From: Larix sibirica
Taxonomy: Eukaryota > Streptophyta > Pinopsida > Pinales > Pinaceae
Assembly (NCBI GenBank): GCA_004151065.3
Contig: NWUY0300022695.1
Span: forward strand, 33,753 to 60,412
Length of the DNA stretch: 26,660 nucleotides
Reading direction: 5' to 3'
The translations under genes were made by a program, and so were the position numbers. Each line of letters opens with the position of its first letter. The first letter of the stretch is position 1. This document shows positions 16,863-25,504 of this stretch, in pieces. The notes under the pieces were generated by a model. The model was not told the DNA's origin. It ran no database searches and was given only the letters and a program-made list of their open reading frames with translations.

Positions 16863-19636
16863 TCAGGCTGAAAGGGCTTGACTGACAGTGTGCTGAACCC
16901 ATAGGGCAGTTTCCTTGATCCCATGATCATCAGATATCAAGCACTCGTTTATAAAATCTTTATAAAATACAGAAGTCCAAAGTAAAGGGGCAGCGCTCTT
17001 TCCTAGTGTGTCAGCCAAGTCCCCCAAAACTCCAATTGCAGACTTCGTAACAGATTCATCCCTGCATACCCATAGTAATTATCAGAAAATTTGCATACAC
17101 AAGAAATCTCAAACATAGAAATTGAATCTTTGAACCAGATAAAACAATCGGTTTTCTTGGTAGTATCAAACATCAAAATAAAATGACTTCCATCATAGGA
17201 TTTGTACCCATACCTATCCCTGTCTTGGAAAATACTCTCGAGGAATTGCAAAATGGGACCTGAATAAGGCAATAGTAATGCTGCTTTCGGGGACCTTTTG
17301 AAACCTTGGAAAATGCCTGAATAGGCTTCTATGATTCCATTGCGTAGCTGATTAGTGTACTCTGATATTTCAAGCTCTTGGTCTGCAGACTGCACCGTGA
17401 TCTCTGCTGCACTCTGAAGCATGGGCATTGCATAAGTCAAATATTTCTCAAAATGCTCACCAATAGCCAAAGCTATATCTCCAAAGCATGAAAATATTCT
17501 GGGTTTTACTGAACGATGGAGCTGATTGCTTGACAGGTCCTTGAGAAGCTGCGACATGATGCCATCACAGAAAGGCAGCATCTTATCATCCAGCACTCGA
17601 CAGATATCGCCAACCACCCCAACAGTGACAGCACAGACCTGATATTCCTCGAAGTTCTGTAGACCCATCTCCAAATATCTATAAAACTCTTGCATATACT
17701 TGCCAAATTCCACACCAATTGCATAAGCAAGCGCCCCAATGGCTAACATTGCTTCCTCATGAACCATGGCGCTCCTACAAGAAAATATTCTCAAGAAGAT
17801 ATTCATCATCTGATCAGAATACTGCAGAATTCCATACTTGGTTGACTCAGAAGCTCCCAGTTTCTGAATAATAACTTGCAAGCAACCACACAGAAGGGAC
17901 TGCAGCTCACTCTGTTTCTCCCTGTCTTCCGAAGATAGTTTTGGTGTCTCAAGAGTTTCATTGAGCTTCATTAACATGACTGGAACAAGCTGCATTACTA
18001 TGGGTGCAGTCTCTTCAGTCGAACATCTTACAACTTCATTCAACGTCTCATACGCAGATACCCTAAGCCTAGAATCAACCGCATCTTCCCTGTGGGCTGC
18101 AGCAAGAAGAGAGTGTACAATGTTATGGAAAAATGGGGAAAGTGGCGAAGAGCTCACTGCTGCATCTTCATATCCCTGAGCCAGAAAATACAGAGCACCG
18201 CAGACTTTCTCTGCCACATTAGGAGCATCTTTCATACTCTCGAGTAAGACAGAGAGAATGGGTGGTAGATTTGATTGTGATATTATAGGAGTCTCCACTG
18301 ATGGCCCGTGCAGAAACTCAAAAATCCTGCCGAGTGTCCAAGCGGTGGTGTCTTTGACATGACTATTTTCATCCTTCATAGCGTTAAGCATAAAGCTTAG
18401 AGCAACATTGACAAGCGGACTAACCTTCTGAGGTGATGGACCCTCCAGAATTGAACCAAACGCATACGTAGCTGCTTCCCGGCATCGCCAATCTGGCTTC
18501 GATATGTTTTCCTGCACAAAGGGCATCACCACAGGAACAATATCATCTCCCACAGTCCTCGCAACAAGCCCCAAACAAGTGCCCCCCGCCATCGACAGAT
18601 TCCATGCACCTTCATCCTGATCTTGATCCTCTTCCTGCTTCAGCAATGTTTCCAGCAGCAATCTTACCAGGGCAGGAAGCGCCTGCTTAACAAAATAAAA
18701 ACACGGCACCTCCTCTGAATCGCCGTCAAAATCATCTCCAAACATCTCCAGTATATCGATCTCCTCGTCACATATCGAGCTCCAAAACTCGACAGCCTGC
18801 AGAGCAACAGGCTCCTCATCCTCCCTCACCGCCTTCACGGTAATCGCAAAGATGTCCTGCATATAAGATGCAAGCTTTCCATAATGCATTGACGCAATCG
18901 ACACCAAGCACTCGAACGCAGCCTGCCGGATCCTCACATCGGAACAAGCCGTCGCCTCACAGACCACCCTCATGATGTAATCCCTCTCCATGTCATTGTC
19001 AAAATTGGTCTGCGCAAAGTCCAGGGCATTGTGCAGGGCTCTTGTCGCCGCCAGCCTCACATCGCCGTTGGCCTCCGAGGAATTCATCCCCTGCACCACT
19101 GCTGTCAATATTGAATTCACCTGATCCTGAGCCAGGGAATTACTTGAAACCTCCTCACATACAAACCCTAGGGTTTCTAGGGTTGCTTCTTTGAGGTGGG
19201 GTGGCTGGGAAACCTCCATGTTCCCCAAAAGAACCATAATCAGTTCAGGCCACTCACCATAGCCCACTTCTATCCCTGCAATCTTTGCAATCACCTGCCC
19301 AGATGTGTGACCAGCATCGCTAACAGGAGAACTTAGGGTTTTAATCAGAAAACCTTTAATCTGGGCTTTCACAGAAGAATCCAGAGATCTCCATCCCTGA
19401 ACCAGCTGGGCTTTTCTATGTACCTCCTTGGCATCCAAACAGTTCTTCAAAATCAACCCCGCTAGCTTCCGGCTTTCAGCGGGCTTTTCGTCATCGGCGA
19501 GCTCGCGGGACAAAGACATCAAGAAGGCCGGGAGATTCTGGTCCTGAAACTGTCTAAGATTCTCTTCAGCGAGCTTTCGAACCCCGCCATCTATGGACTG
19601 GGCGTTCAGGAGAATCTGGGTCACCTCCAGCGACAT
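16863..19636 (-). CDS. KPNB1: Importin subunit beta-1 (two coding exons, 873 aa)
   Basis: Karyopherin beta-1 carries cargo, directly or through importin alpha, across the nuclear pore and releases it on binding Ran-GTP. Exons are 19636-17214 and 17061-16863; together they give 873 codons plus TGA, close to the roughly 870 aa usual for plant importin beta-1. The N-terminal importin-beta domain lies at about residues 21-100. The rest is a chain of HEAT repeats, with well-conserved EFWSSICDEE (283-292), an acidic loop EEDQDQDEGAWN (335-346) and GTCLGLVART (352-361) as in importin beta HEAT 8. Exon 2 supplies the C-terminal HEAT helices (DESVTKSAIGVLGDLADTLG to the end). The start is ATG at 19636, with A at -3 and the MSLEVTQILLNA opening expected of the family. 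No stops or shifts; it appears functional. Codons are much richer in G+C than the AT-rich flanks. Confidence 0.95.
17062..17213 (-). other. KPNB1: KPNB1 coding intron (152 bp)
   Basis: The minus strand reads GATAG/GTATGG at the donor (17214/17213) and TATGCAG/GGATG at the acceptor (17062/17061). Splicing joins AG+G into an arginine codon and restores the conserved importin-beta C terminus. The intron is 3n+2 long and carries no in-frame stop, so an unspliced transcript would read 69 other residues and stop at 17003, giving 877 aa. Confidence 0.92.
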
Positions 19637-19860
19637 TCTTGAGGATCAAGGGTTTCGATCTTTTAACTTCTTTTCTGTACAGATCGGGAGGGATTCGACC
19701 CCGGAACGTCCAGAGTCAAGTTACAGGATGAAAGGGATTGAAAAAGATAAATACAGGGCGTACGATATTAGGACTTACCAGGAATCGATCACGGGCCGAT
19801 GCTGATCCTCTTCTTCGTCCTCGTGTCCTACGCCTAGTGATGCAGTAGCCAACTGTGAAG
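19637..19860 (-). promoter_or_regulatory. KPNB1: KPNB1 5' UTR and proximal promoter region
   Basis: The 5' leader probably holds an intron: donor CTG/GTAAGT at 19779/19778 and acceptor CTGTACAG at 19675, 104 bp, leaving 38 nt of leader before the ATG. No ATG lies in the spliced leader as far up as about 19850. The region turns AT-rich beyond 19860, where a TTTATAC and AATAAATAAATAAAT-like stretch could hold the core promoter. No certain TATA box was found. Confidence 0.5.
19675..19778 (-). other. KPNB1: Putative 5' UTR intron of KPNB1
   Basis: The donor GTAAGT is the full consensus. The acceptor CCCGATCTGTACAG has a modest pyrimidine tract. Inferred from splice signals only. Confidence 0.5.
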
Positions 19861-20194
19861 TAAAAGCATGGGTATAAAACTCACTTTAATAAATCATTTT
19901 CATTAAATAAATAAATAAATTGACCATGAATTTAAACCTATGGTAAATTTAAGGTTGAAGAAAGATAAAGTAATGTATTAACGTTTATGTAAATTAAGGT
20001 ACTTAAAAAACTTTTTCTTAATATATATAAAGATATGATATTAAATTTTCTGATTCTTTATTGCGGTGGAGTTTAGAATGTTTTGAGTGGACATCATTTG
20101 TAATACTTGATAATGAGTAGAAAAATGTAATTTTTATATTATGCTAATACGTATTAGATTTTTAAAATTTTAATTTAATTGGTAATATGTGTCT
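19861..20194. other. AT-rich intergenic sequence with a short AAAT repeat
   Basis: Very AT-rich. A (AAAT)n run lies at about 19905-19920. Nothing coding was seen. Confidence 0.5.
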
Positions 20195-20348
20195 AATAAA
20201 TTTTTAATTTAATTGGTAAGATGTGTGAGACATTATCTTTTTGTGTTTGAGGAGGTCATGAGTTCGAGCCTGTTTATCACTTTTGTCGTTCATGTAACAT
20301 GGAGTAGTATTGGTGGATTTCCGAATAAATTCTATTCGAAAAAAAAAC
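20195..20348 (+). mobile_element. tRNA-derived SINE-like element with A-tail
   Basis: AATTGGTAAGATGTG (20210-20224) resembles an A box, and GAGTTCGAGCC (20260-20270) is a near-consensus B box at tRNA-like spacing. The body ends in TTCGAAAAAAAAAC (about 20336-20348). A second AATTTAATTGGTAATATGTG sits about 38 bp upstream, suggesting a duplicated head. TAATTTAAT occurs on both sides and could be a target duplication. Confidence 0.5.
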
Positions 20349-21386
20349 TTCTAATTTAATATATAAATTGTATATTAGTGTAGGGTTCATAAGGTATCAA
20401 TAACTCTATTCTTGTTTATGGACTTTTAAAGGTTTTAAATCCATATCTTTGGGACAAAAAGAGAATTATGATTGATATTCATTTGAATTAAAAATGATGA
20501 TTAAAAATAATCATTATTTAAAATTAAAACTAAATTATAGAAAAATAAAATATGTTCTTTAGGTCTACAATTTAAAGTTATCAATTTCCTAATTTGTTAT
20601 CATGAGATTGTGATCTTTGTTGTTTTGTGCACCATTGTCATTGTGCATCATTTTTTCTTTCGTCATCGGAAATGTTGTTTAATCGTGATTTTTCTGCAAA
20701 TGTTTGTTTAAATAACCAACAACTTAACATGATAACTCATCAAAGAAAACTTTGACTTAACAACCGGACAACTCCATTATTGGACGACGGGGATTAAAAG
20801 GGGACACGATGAATGGGTGTATCCCCACCATCCAATCTTGCACCCTCCATCCAATTCCAAAATAAGAACATTAGCATAAATCAATTGACACCAAGGTCTA
20901 GTAGTAAATAAATATTGAAACACTAAGTATATCCTCCTCATTTGTGTTCATTGAGTTTTAGGGATAAATAATTTATCTGTGTTGATTTTGGTGATGCTTT
21001 CAAATCAAAGCTGATGGGTTTTATACACTTTTCCTTGCATTGGTTGTTCCCTTGATTTGCCTTCACCGGTGCTTACCCTAACAACAACCAAGAGCGGACC
21101 AGTGATTACCCTTGATTTGCCTTCACATGTGAGTTATCTTCCTCTTTGTTCACAATTTTGTTTTAAGTTGAAGTGTGTTTTCTATATATCATTATAGTGT
21201 TGTTGTACATATTGGGCAATGTATCCGAGTATGGAATTAGACTCTTTGCATGTAATTTGGATCATCTCCATTTTTCTCTTAATTTCTCTCAATTTGTGAA
21301 AATTTGAGAATTCTATTGTCCTTACTTGTTCCCTCCACATGATTGAGTACATGTCTTATTTTCTATATCCATTGATTATTATTTTA
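20349..21386. other. Intergenic, little recognised
   Basis: AT-rich. The only internal structure noted is an 18-bp direct repeat CCCTTGATTTGCCTTCAC at 21051-21068 and 21108-21125. No coding region seen. Confidence 0.45.
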
Positions 21387-21476
21387 AAAACTTAATCCTT
21401 GTGGTTATGATAAACTATATTTACTATTTTGAAAACTTAATCCTTGTGGTTATGGTAAACTATATTTACTATTATG
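21387..21476. repeat. Tandem duplication, 45-bp unit
   Basis: Two units (21387-21431 and 21432-21476), each with AAAACTTAATCCTTGTGG, differ at only one or two positions. Confidence 0.87.
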
Positions 21477-21959
21477 TGAAAAATCACATGTGAATAGGAA
21501 GAGTCATGAGGAATCCAAGAGACCTCTTGAGAATCTGAAACCAAGGGTCACATCACTTATATTTATATTTACATCATTTTAATGAAAATGCGTTCATGTT
21601 GATACCTATTTGTCCTTCTTTATCCAATTGGTGGTCTTTGTCATACTCATTATGTCATACTTCAGTCTGCTCCAACCTACTTTCTCTAGCCTACCAGAAT
21701 CTGTGTGAACCATTGGTGAGCTTATTGTTGATATAGCTATTGTTTTACATTACTAGTGAATGGTATATTGCATGTTGGTTTCATATTGTGTGGTATATTG
21801 CATGTTTATTATTGTGCATTGGTATCTCTACAAACCCTAGTTTCATATATATGTGTGCTTGTTTATTACCATTGTGGCTCATCTACCAAATCCATTCATG
21901 TTGTGTGTCCTATTATATCCCACGTATATATATTCCTATGCATGGGATGAGGGAAATCT
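21477..21959. other. Intergenic with a small TGGTATATTGCATG repeat
   Basis: TGGTATATTGCATGTT occurs twice within 35 bp (about 21761 and 21792). Two overlapping plus frames (21740-22012 and 21756-21950) come from this AT/TG-rich stretch and show no domain. Confidence 0.4.
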
Positions 21960-22138
21960 TGTGGGCGTGGTATCTCATATCTCTACATGGTTATATGTTT
22001 GAGGACTATTAAAGGACAATCCTGGTTTGAGTACCTCTTGTGGTGGGAAGATTTTTCTTCCATTCAAAACTAAGGCTAACCTTGACCGAGGTTATATACC
22101 CATCCTATGGGTGTGGGAGGATTCCTCGTAAAAAAAAA
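21960..22138 (+). mobile_element. Possible SINE-like element
   Basis: CCTGGTTTGAGTACC (22020-22034) resembles a B box. The sequence ends in GGGAGGATTCCTCGTAAAAAAAAA (about 22115-22138), a poly(A)-like tail. The A box is weak and the left border unclear. Confidence 0.35.
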
Positions 22139-22305
22139 TTAAAATTGAATACTATTTGTTGCCATTACAATGCCTCTTAAATTTTGCATCAAACCAATCA
22201 AAGCATATTTCACTATGTCAATATGGAATGTTATGTCTGGAATCAACTCAACCTATCACAATGGCTCCATAGATGTCTTAAATTTCACTGGCCTATCTTC
22301 CATGA

Positions 22306-22710
22306 AAATTAGCCAACCAAGGGTGTAGTAAAAGGTGGTTCTACTTCAGGAACTGTGTACTCTTCTAAAAATGGAAACCGGTCCCTAATATGGTGTCCAA
22401 TAATATATTTTATAGTACCAACTTCATAAGTAATTCCCCAGTCATATACCTAGATGCTAGCTCCAGGAAAAGAGCTAACGTATGTTCATGCCATCTTCAG
22501 TCTAATGTAACACTTTAAATTAGTTGTAATCTTTCCAACAATGGCATTCTCACACCTATTGTCTTTCTTCTTACCGAGTGCAAGTGGAGAGATTGAATTC
22601 CCTTTGCTTTCATAAGAATGATTGATCATCATTTTGAGGACCATCAACATGCTTCTTGCCACTTTCTCATTGCCTTGATAAATAAGCACAATGTTTCCTT
22701 CTTGGAACAT
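22306..22710 (-). pseudogene. Decayed unrecognised reading frame
   Basis: One minus frame starts at ATG 22710 and reads through 74 clean codons (MFQEGNIVLIYQGNEKVARS, later YESKGNSISPLALGKKKDN and NLKCYIRLKMA). It then continues in the same frame past a TGA (22486-22488) and a TAG to about 22306, still protein-like (VYDWGITYEVGTIKYIIGHH, RDRFPFLEEYTVPEVEPPF). A run of about 130 codons with only two stops in AT-rich DNA suggests an old gene. The sense suggests a retroelement protein or domesticated gag, but I cannot name the family. A TAA lies directly before the ATG, so the true start may be lost. Confidence 0.45.
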
Positions 22711-22745
22711 TTATTTTCCACCATCGATTTCCTATCAGGTTCAGC

Positions 22746-22816
22746 CTAGAAGTGCTCAAACTCCTGTTTCTCAATCAGATAATCTGATTGAGAAACAAGA
22801 GGTTGAGCACTTCTAG
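22746..22816. repeat. 71-bp near-perfect palindrome
   Basis: Arms 22746-22780 and 22782-22816 (35 nt each) pair at 33 of 35 positions around a single central base (22781). The outer end is CTAGAAGTGCTCAA and the centre AATCAGATAATCTGATT. In single strands it would form a hairpin of about 33 pairs. No transposon ends or target duplication were identified. Confidence 0.88.
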
Positions 22817-23023
22817 TTTGTTCCTTCCAGCTTGGCTCATACAATATTTCGCTCTACTGTGCATTCGATCCTCTTGACTATATTGTGGTCCTCTATAGTT
22901 TTATCCTTCCAACATACGTGTCTTAGTTCCCTTTTTATATGGCTCTTTTAGTTTTATAATTTACTTAGTAAAATTAGAAAAAAATCATGTACAATCATCA
23001 TGCAAACCTAGGGTACGACGTTC
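22817..23023. other. Spacer between two palindromes
   Basis: AT-rich sequence with no recognised feature. Confidence 0.4.
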
Positions 23024-23049
23024 GACTAGTGATGATATGATCACTAGTC
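23024..23049. repeat. Short inverted repeat (10-bp arms, 6-nt loop)
   Basis: GACTAGTGAT at 23024-23033 is the exact reverse complement of 23040-23049. The function is unknown; it could mark the edge of the retroelement to its right. Confidence 0.7.
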
Positions 23050-23938
23050 ATTGCTGTACCTATCTCGCAGTCGGTAATGTTTTAATCGTAAGATGTTGTC
23101 GTTTTTCGAGTACTTGTGGTTTGTCACTTCGACCAAGTTACTCTTATTGTGCTGTCAAGCTAGCCTTAGGTTTACCTTTGATTTGACTATTATTCAGAAG
23201 TATTAATTCATAGACTGAAGTATCGTTTCTCTCAATATTTTTGTCATGCCCTGCTTCCTAGTGTAGTTTTTGTACTCCTTCATAGTGGATAGTGATTTTT
23301 CTCTACTCCTCCCTCTTCGTGATTGCACTTATTATGTTCAGGGAAGTTTTAGTAGTGGTTTGGTGCAATATTTGAGTGATATCCCGAGTTGAATTTTTTT
23401 GATGCAGGGATCCAATTGCTTTTTTATGATGCATTAATTTGGTTGGTGTTTGTGCTATCATTTTTTGTATGCCTTGTACTCTCATAGTACTGGAGGTGTT
23501 TTGTCGTCATAGTCGTTTTTATCCAGACTGCAGATTTTAGTTTTGTTGAATGACCTAGCCATGCCATTCCACTAGGGAAAATGTGTTGACTTTTCGGTCT
23601 TGATTTTGCAAGGGTGATTATCATAACATTGGTCACTAACTAGGTATGCTAGCCTTTGTAGGGAGAAGACAGTGAAGGCTGACATTCGACTTGCTTGGTC
23701 GTGCTAGTTTTTCAAGCTCAACTTGTTGAAATAGACATAGCTTTTGATAAGGCCAATTATGGTCGTTAGCGAGGGTCATTTGTGATAAGCTTGTGATTGT
23801 GATTGCATTTGTGCTACTAAACTTGGACCATAGAGGCAGACATGTATAGTCATGATTTTCTAGTTACACGACCCTATGGCTGGCCCCTTCCCAATGGTTT
23901 ACTAGATATTTTGTACCACTGGCGCATATGTTCTTTGG
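23050..23938 (-). other. Probable decayed retroelement body, minus strand
   Basis: Short overlapping minus frames (23303-23485 and 23424-23636) continue in the same direction as the gag-like ORFs to the right. The text is rich in T, K, N and Q, like an eroded gag C-terminal region, with CYDNHPCKIKTEKSTHFP-like residues near 23590-23630. No domain can be named. 23640-23938 shows nothing clear. Confidence 0.35.
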
Positions 23939-24837
23939 CTATTTGTATTGGTAAGATAGGTTGTGGCGATAGTTATCTACAAGATTCTCTCCAGTTTTTA
24001 TGTGAATCTTTTGCAGTCGTCTGTTCAAATTCTTGTAGATGCGGAGAAAATTATCTTGGTGTTCGTGTATTAAATCTTGTTGTTTGGATGCATAATTTTT
24101 CTCTGTTTTAGGTTTTCTGTTGGTCGGAATGTCAACTTCTTCATTGGTTTCGGTGGATATTTTTATGACCGGTTCCACTAGATTGTGGGAGAAGCTTTTC
24201 TTTGTCATTTTCTCATTTTTTATAGCAAATTGAGATGGACGATGATTTAACTGATTTTTGTCAATCGTGGCTATCTTGAAATTTGAGTTGATGTTGTTGA
24301 TATGTTCGTCTATAACGATTGATTGCTTCGGTGGTTTGTTTATTTGTTCTTTTTCTTGGGAAACTTCTATTAGGCATCCTTCAATAAAAAGTGTTGAGGT
24401 AGTTCTCCATATTTAATGCACGCCTGATAAGTGTTCCACCAACGAGTTGCTTGTCCAGTAATAGTTTTTGTGAAGATTTGTAGGCGACTTTGTTTACCAA
24501 TGTTTTCATGTGCTTGATCAATATGCAAAGTCAGTGATTCTTGTTCTTTGTACCCTGCTGGTGGAAGTTTGGTTAGTTTGTGTGTTGTTGGTATCAGCGA
24601 CGAATACTCCCCTATTTTATTTTCATACATTTTTGGTATGGTATGTACGGAATAACATCTTTGTGTTGTCCGACAAGGGATGACTTCCATCAGCTAACAA
24701 TCTGTCGCATCTGCCTCATAATTTCTTACTTTCCAGTCGTAAATTTATGAGTCCGAATTTTTTCCAATCGACATGGGGGAGCCCCAATGATATTTGCCCC
24801 ATTCATTTGGTTTTATTGAGTCCTCATTATCTTGCAT
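23939..24837 (-). pseudogene. Second gag-like module of the right-edge retroelement
   Basis: One minus frame runs from ATG 24837 to 24370. It begins MQDNEDSIKPNEWGKYHWG, passes two stops, then reads on from MEVIPCRTTQRCYSVHTIPK through HIDQAHENIGK to FTKTITGQATRWWNTYQACI, a stretch that looks like the capsid-type gag fold (compare the conserved G-x-A-x-x-W-W pattern). At about 24385 the reading continues in a shifted frame (CLIEVSQEKEQINKPPKQS, then MTKKSFSHNLVEP) and stays open to a TAG at 23939. It lies just downstream of the protease remnant, where RT would be expected. The gag call rests on motif memory only. Confidence 0.5.
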
Positions 24838-24884
24838 GACTTGGATCCACCCACGGTTTCCCTTGAGATGGGTTAATAGGTACT

Positions 24885-25504
24885 ATGACTTTTTTACCTT
24901 TTCCTTTCAGCTTTATTCTATCTTTTTCTAAAGAGATGGAAGCTTTCATTTTCCGACCCAAGGACCACCAACTAATGTTGGGAAGGACTTGGATCCCTCA
25001 CTTGGGTGATAATTTCAAAATCAATATGAGTGCTAATACCCATGATTGTAGTGTTAACATTTTTCTAGACACCAATGGGTTCAATCAACCCTTGGTCGAC
25101 GAGTTTAAGATAGATGTCTAACTCGACTAGTCGGGGATGACTGAGACTTTCCCAAGTAGACCTCGTCATTATGTTGGCCTAGGATCCGAAGTCGAAGACG
25201 ACTTGTGAGATGCAGAACCCTTCGACATCGAGATTGACGAGGGGCTCAATGGCAATTTTGTCTTTTTTATTTAAACTACAGACGTATTTTGCAATCTTTT
25301 CATTCCAAGAGTTGTTTTTAATAAGATACATTAACTCAATTAGACGTGCAACAACTTCTTTCGTTAATACTTGCAATAACTCATTAAGCATTTTATTTTT
25401 AGATTCTGCAATAGTTTCTTCAATAGCAATTTCCTCAAATATTTTTGTAGCATTGTTAAAGATTTCTTTTTGCTTTGCTGGATTGGGATAGTTATCTTCT
25501 TTTT
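24885..25504 (-). pseudogene. Retropepsin remnant of the right-edge retroelement
   Basis: Reading minus from 25500, a frame with KQKEIFNNATKIFEEIAIEE passes into MLNELLQVLTKEVVARLIEL and KEKIAKYVCSLNKK-like residues, then LVNLDVEGFCISQVVFDFGS (to 25179), a stop, and ANIMTRSTWESLSHPRLVEL. The VxxDxGSxxNIMT pattern is the flap and active-site region of a Ty3/gypsy-type aspartic protease; the usual D-T/S-G is D-F-G-S here. Further down come GLIEPIG, TTIMGISTHIDFEI and GRKMKASISLEKDRIKLKG (about 24900-24960), after additional stops and a frame change. This enzyme would cut the gag-pol polyprotein; the copy is inactive. Confidence 0.65.

Noticed and set aside
17506-18179. Short frames opposite or within the importin exon (17506-17739 minus, 17961-18179 plus)
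   Set aside because: They overlap strongly conserved importin-beta codons in other frames and have no features of their own.
19593-19805. Plus-strand frame of 70 codons over the KPNB1 start
   Set aside because: It is antisense to the first KPNB1 codons and leader; no support as a gene.
21740-22012. Plus frame of 90 codons with many C, W, Y and I residues, membrane-like at first sight
   Set aside because: It comes from duplicated TGGTATATTGCATG words and AT-rich sequence. Two overlapping frames are equally open, and no signal or family pattern is present.
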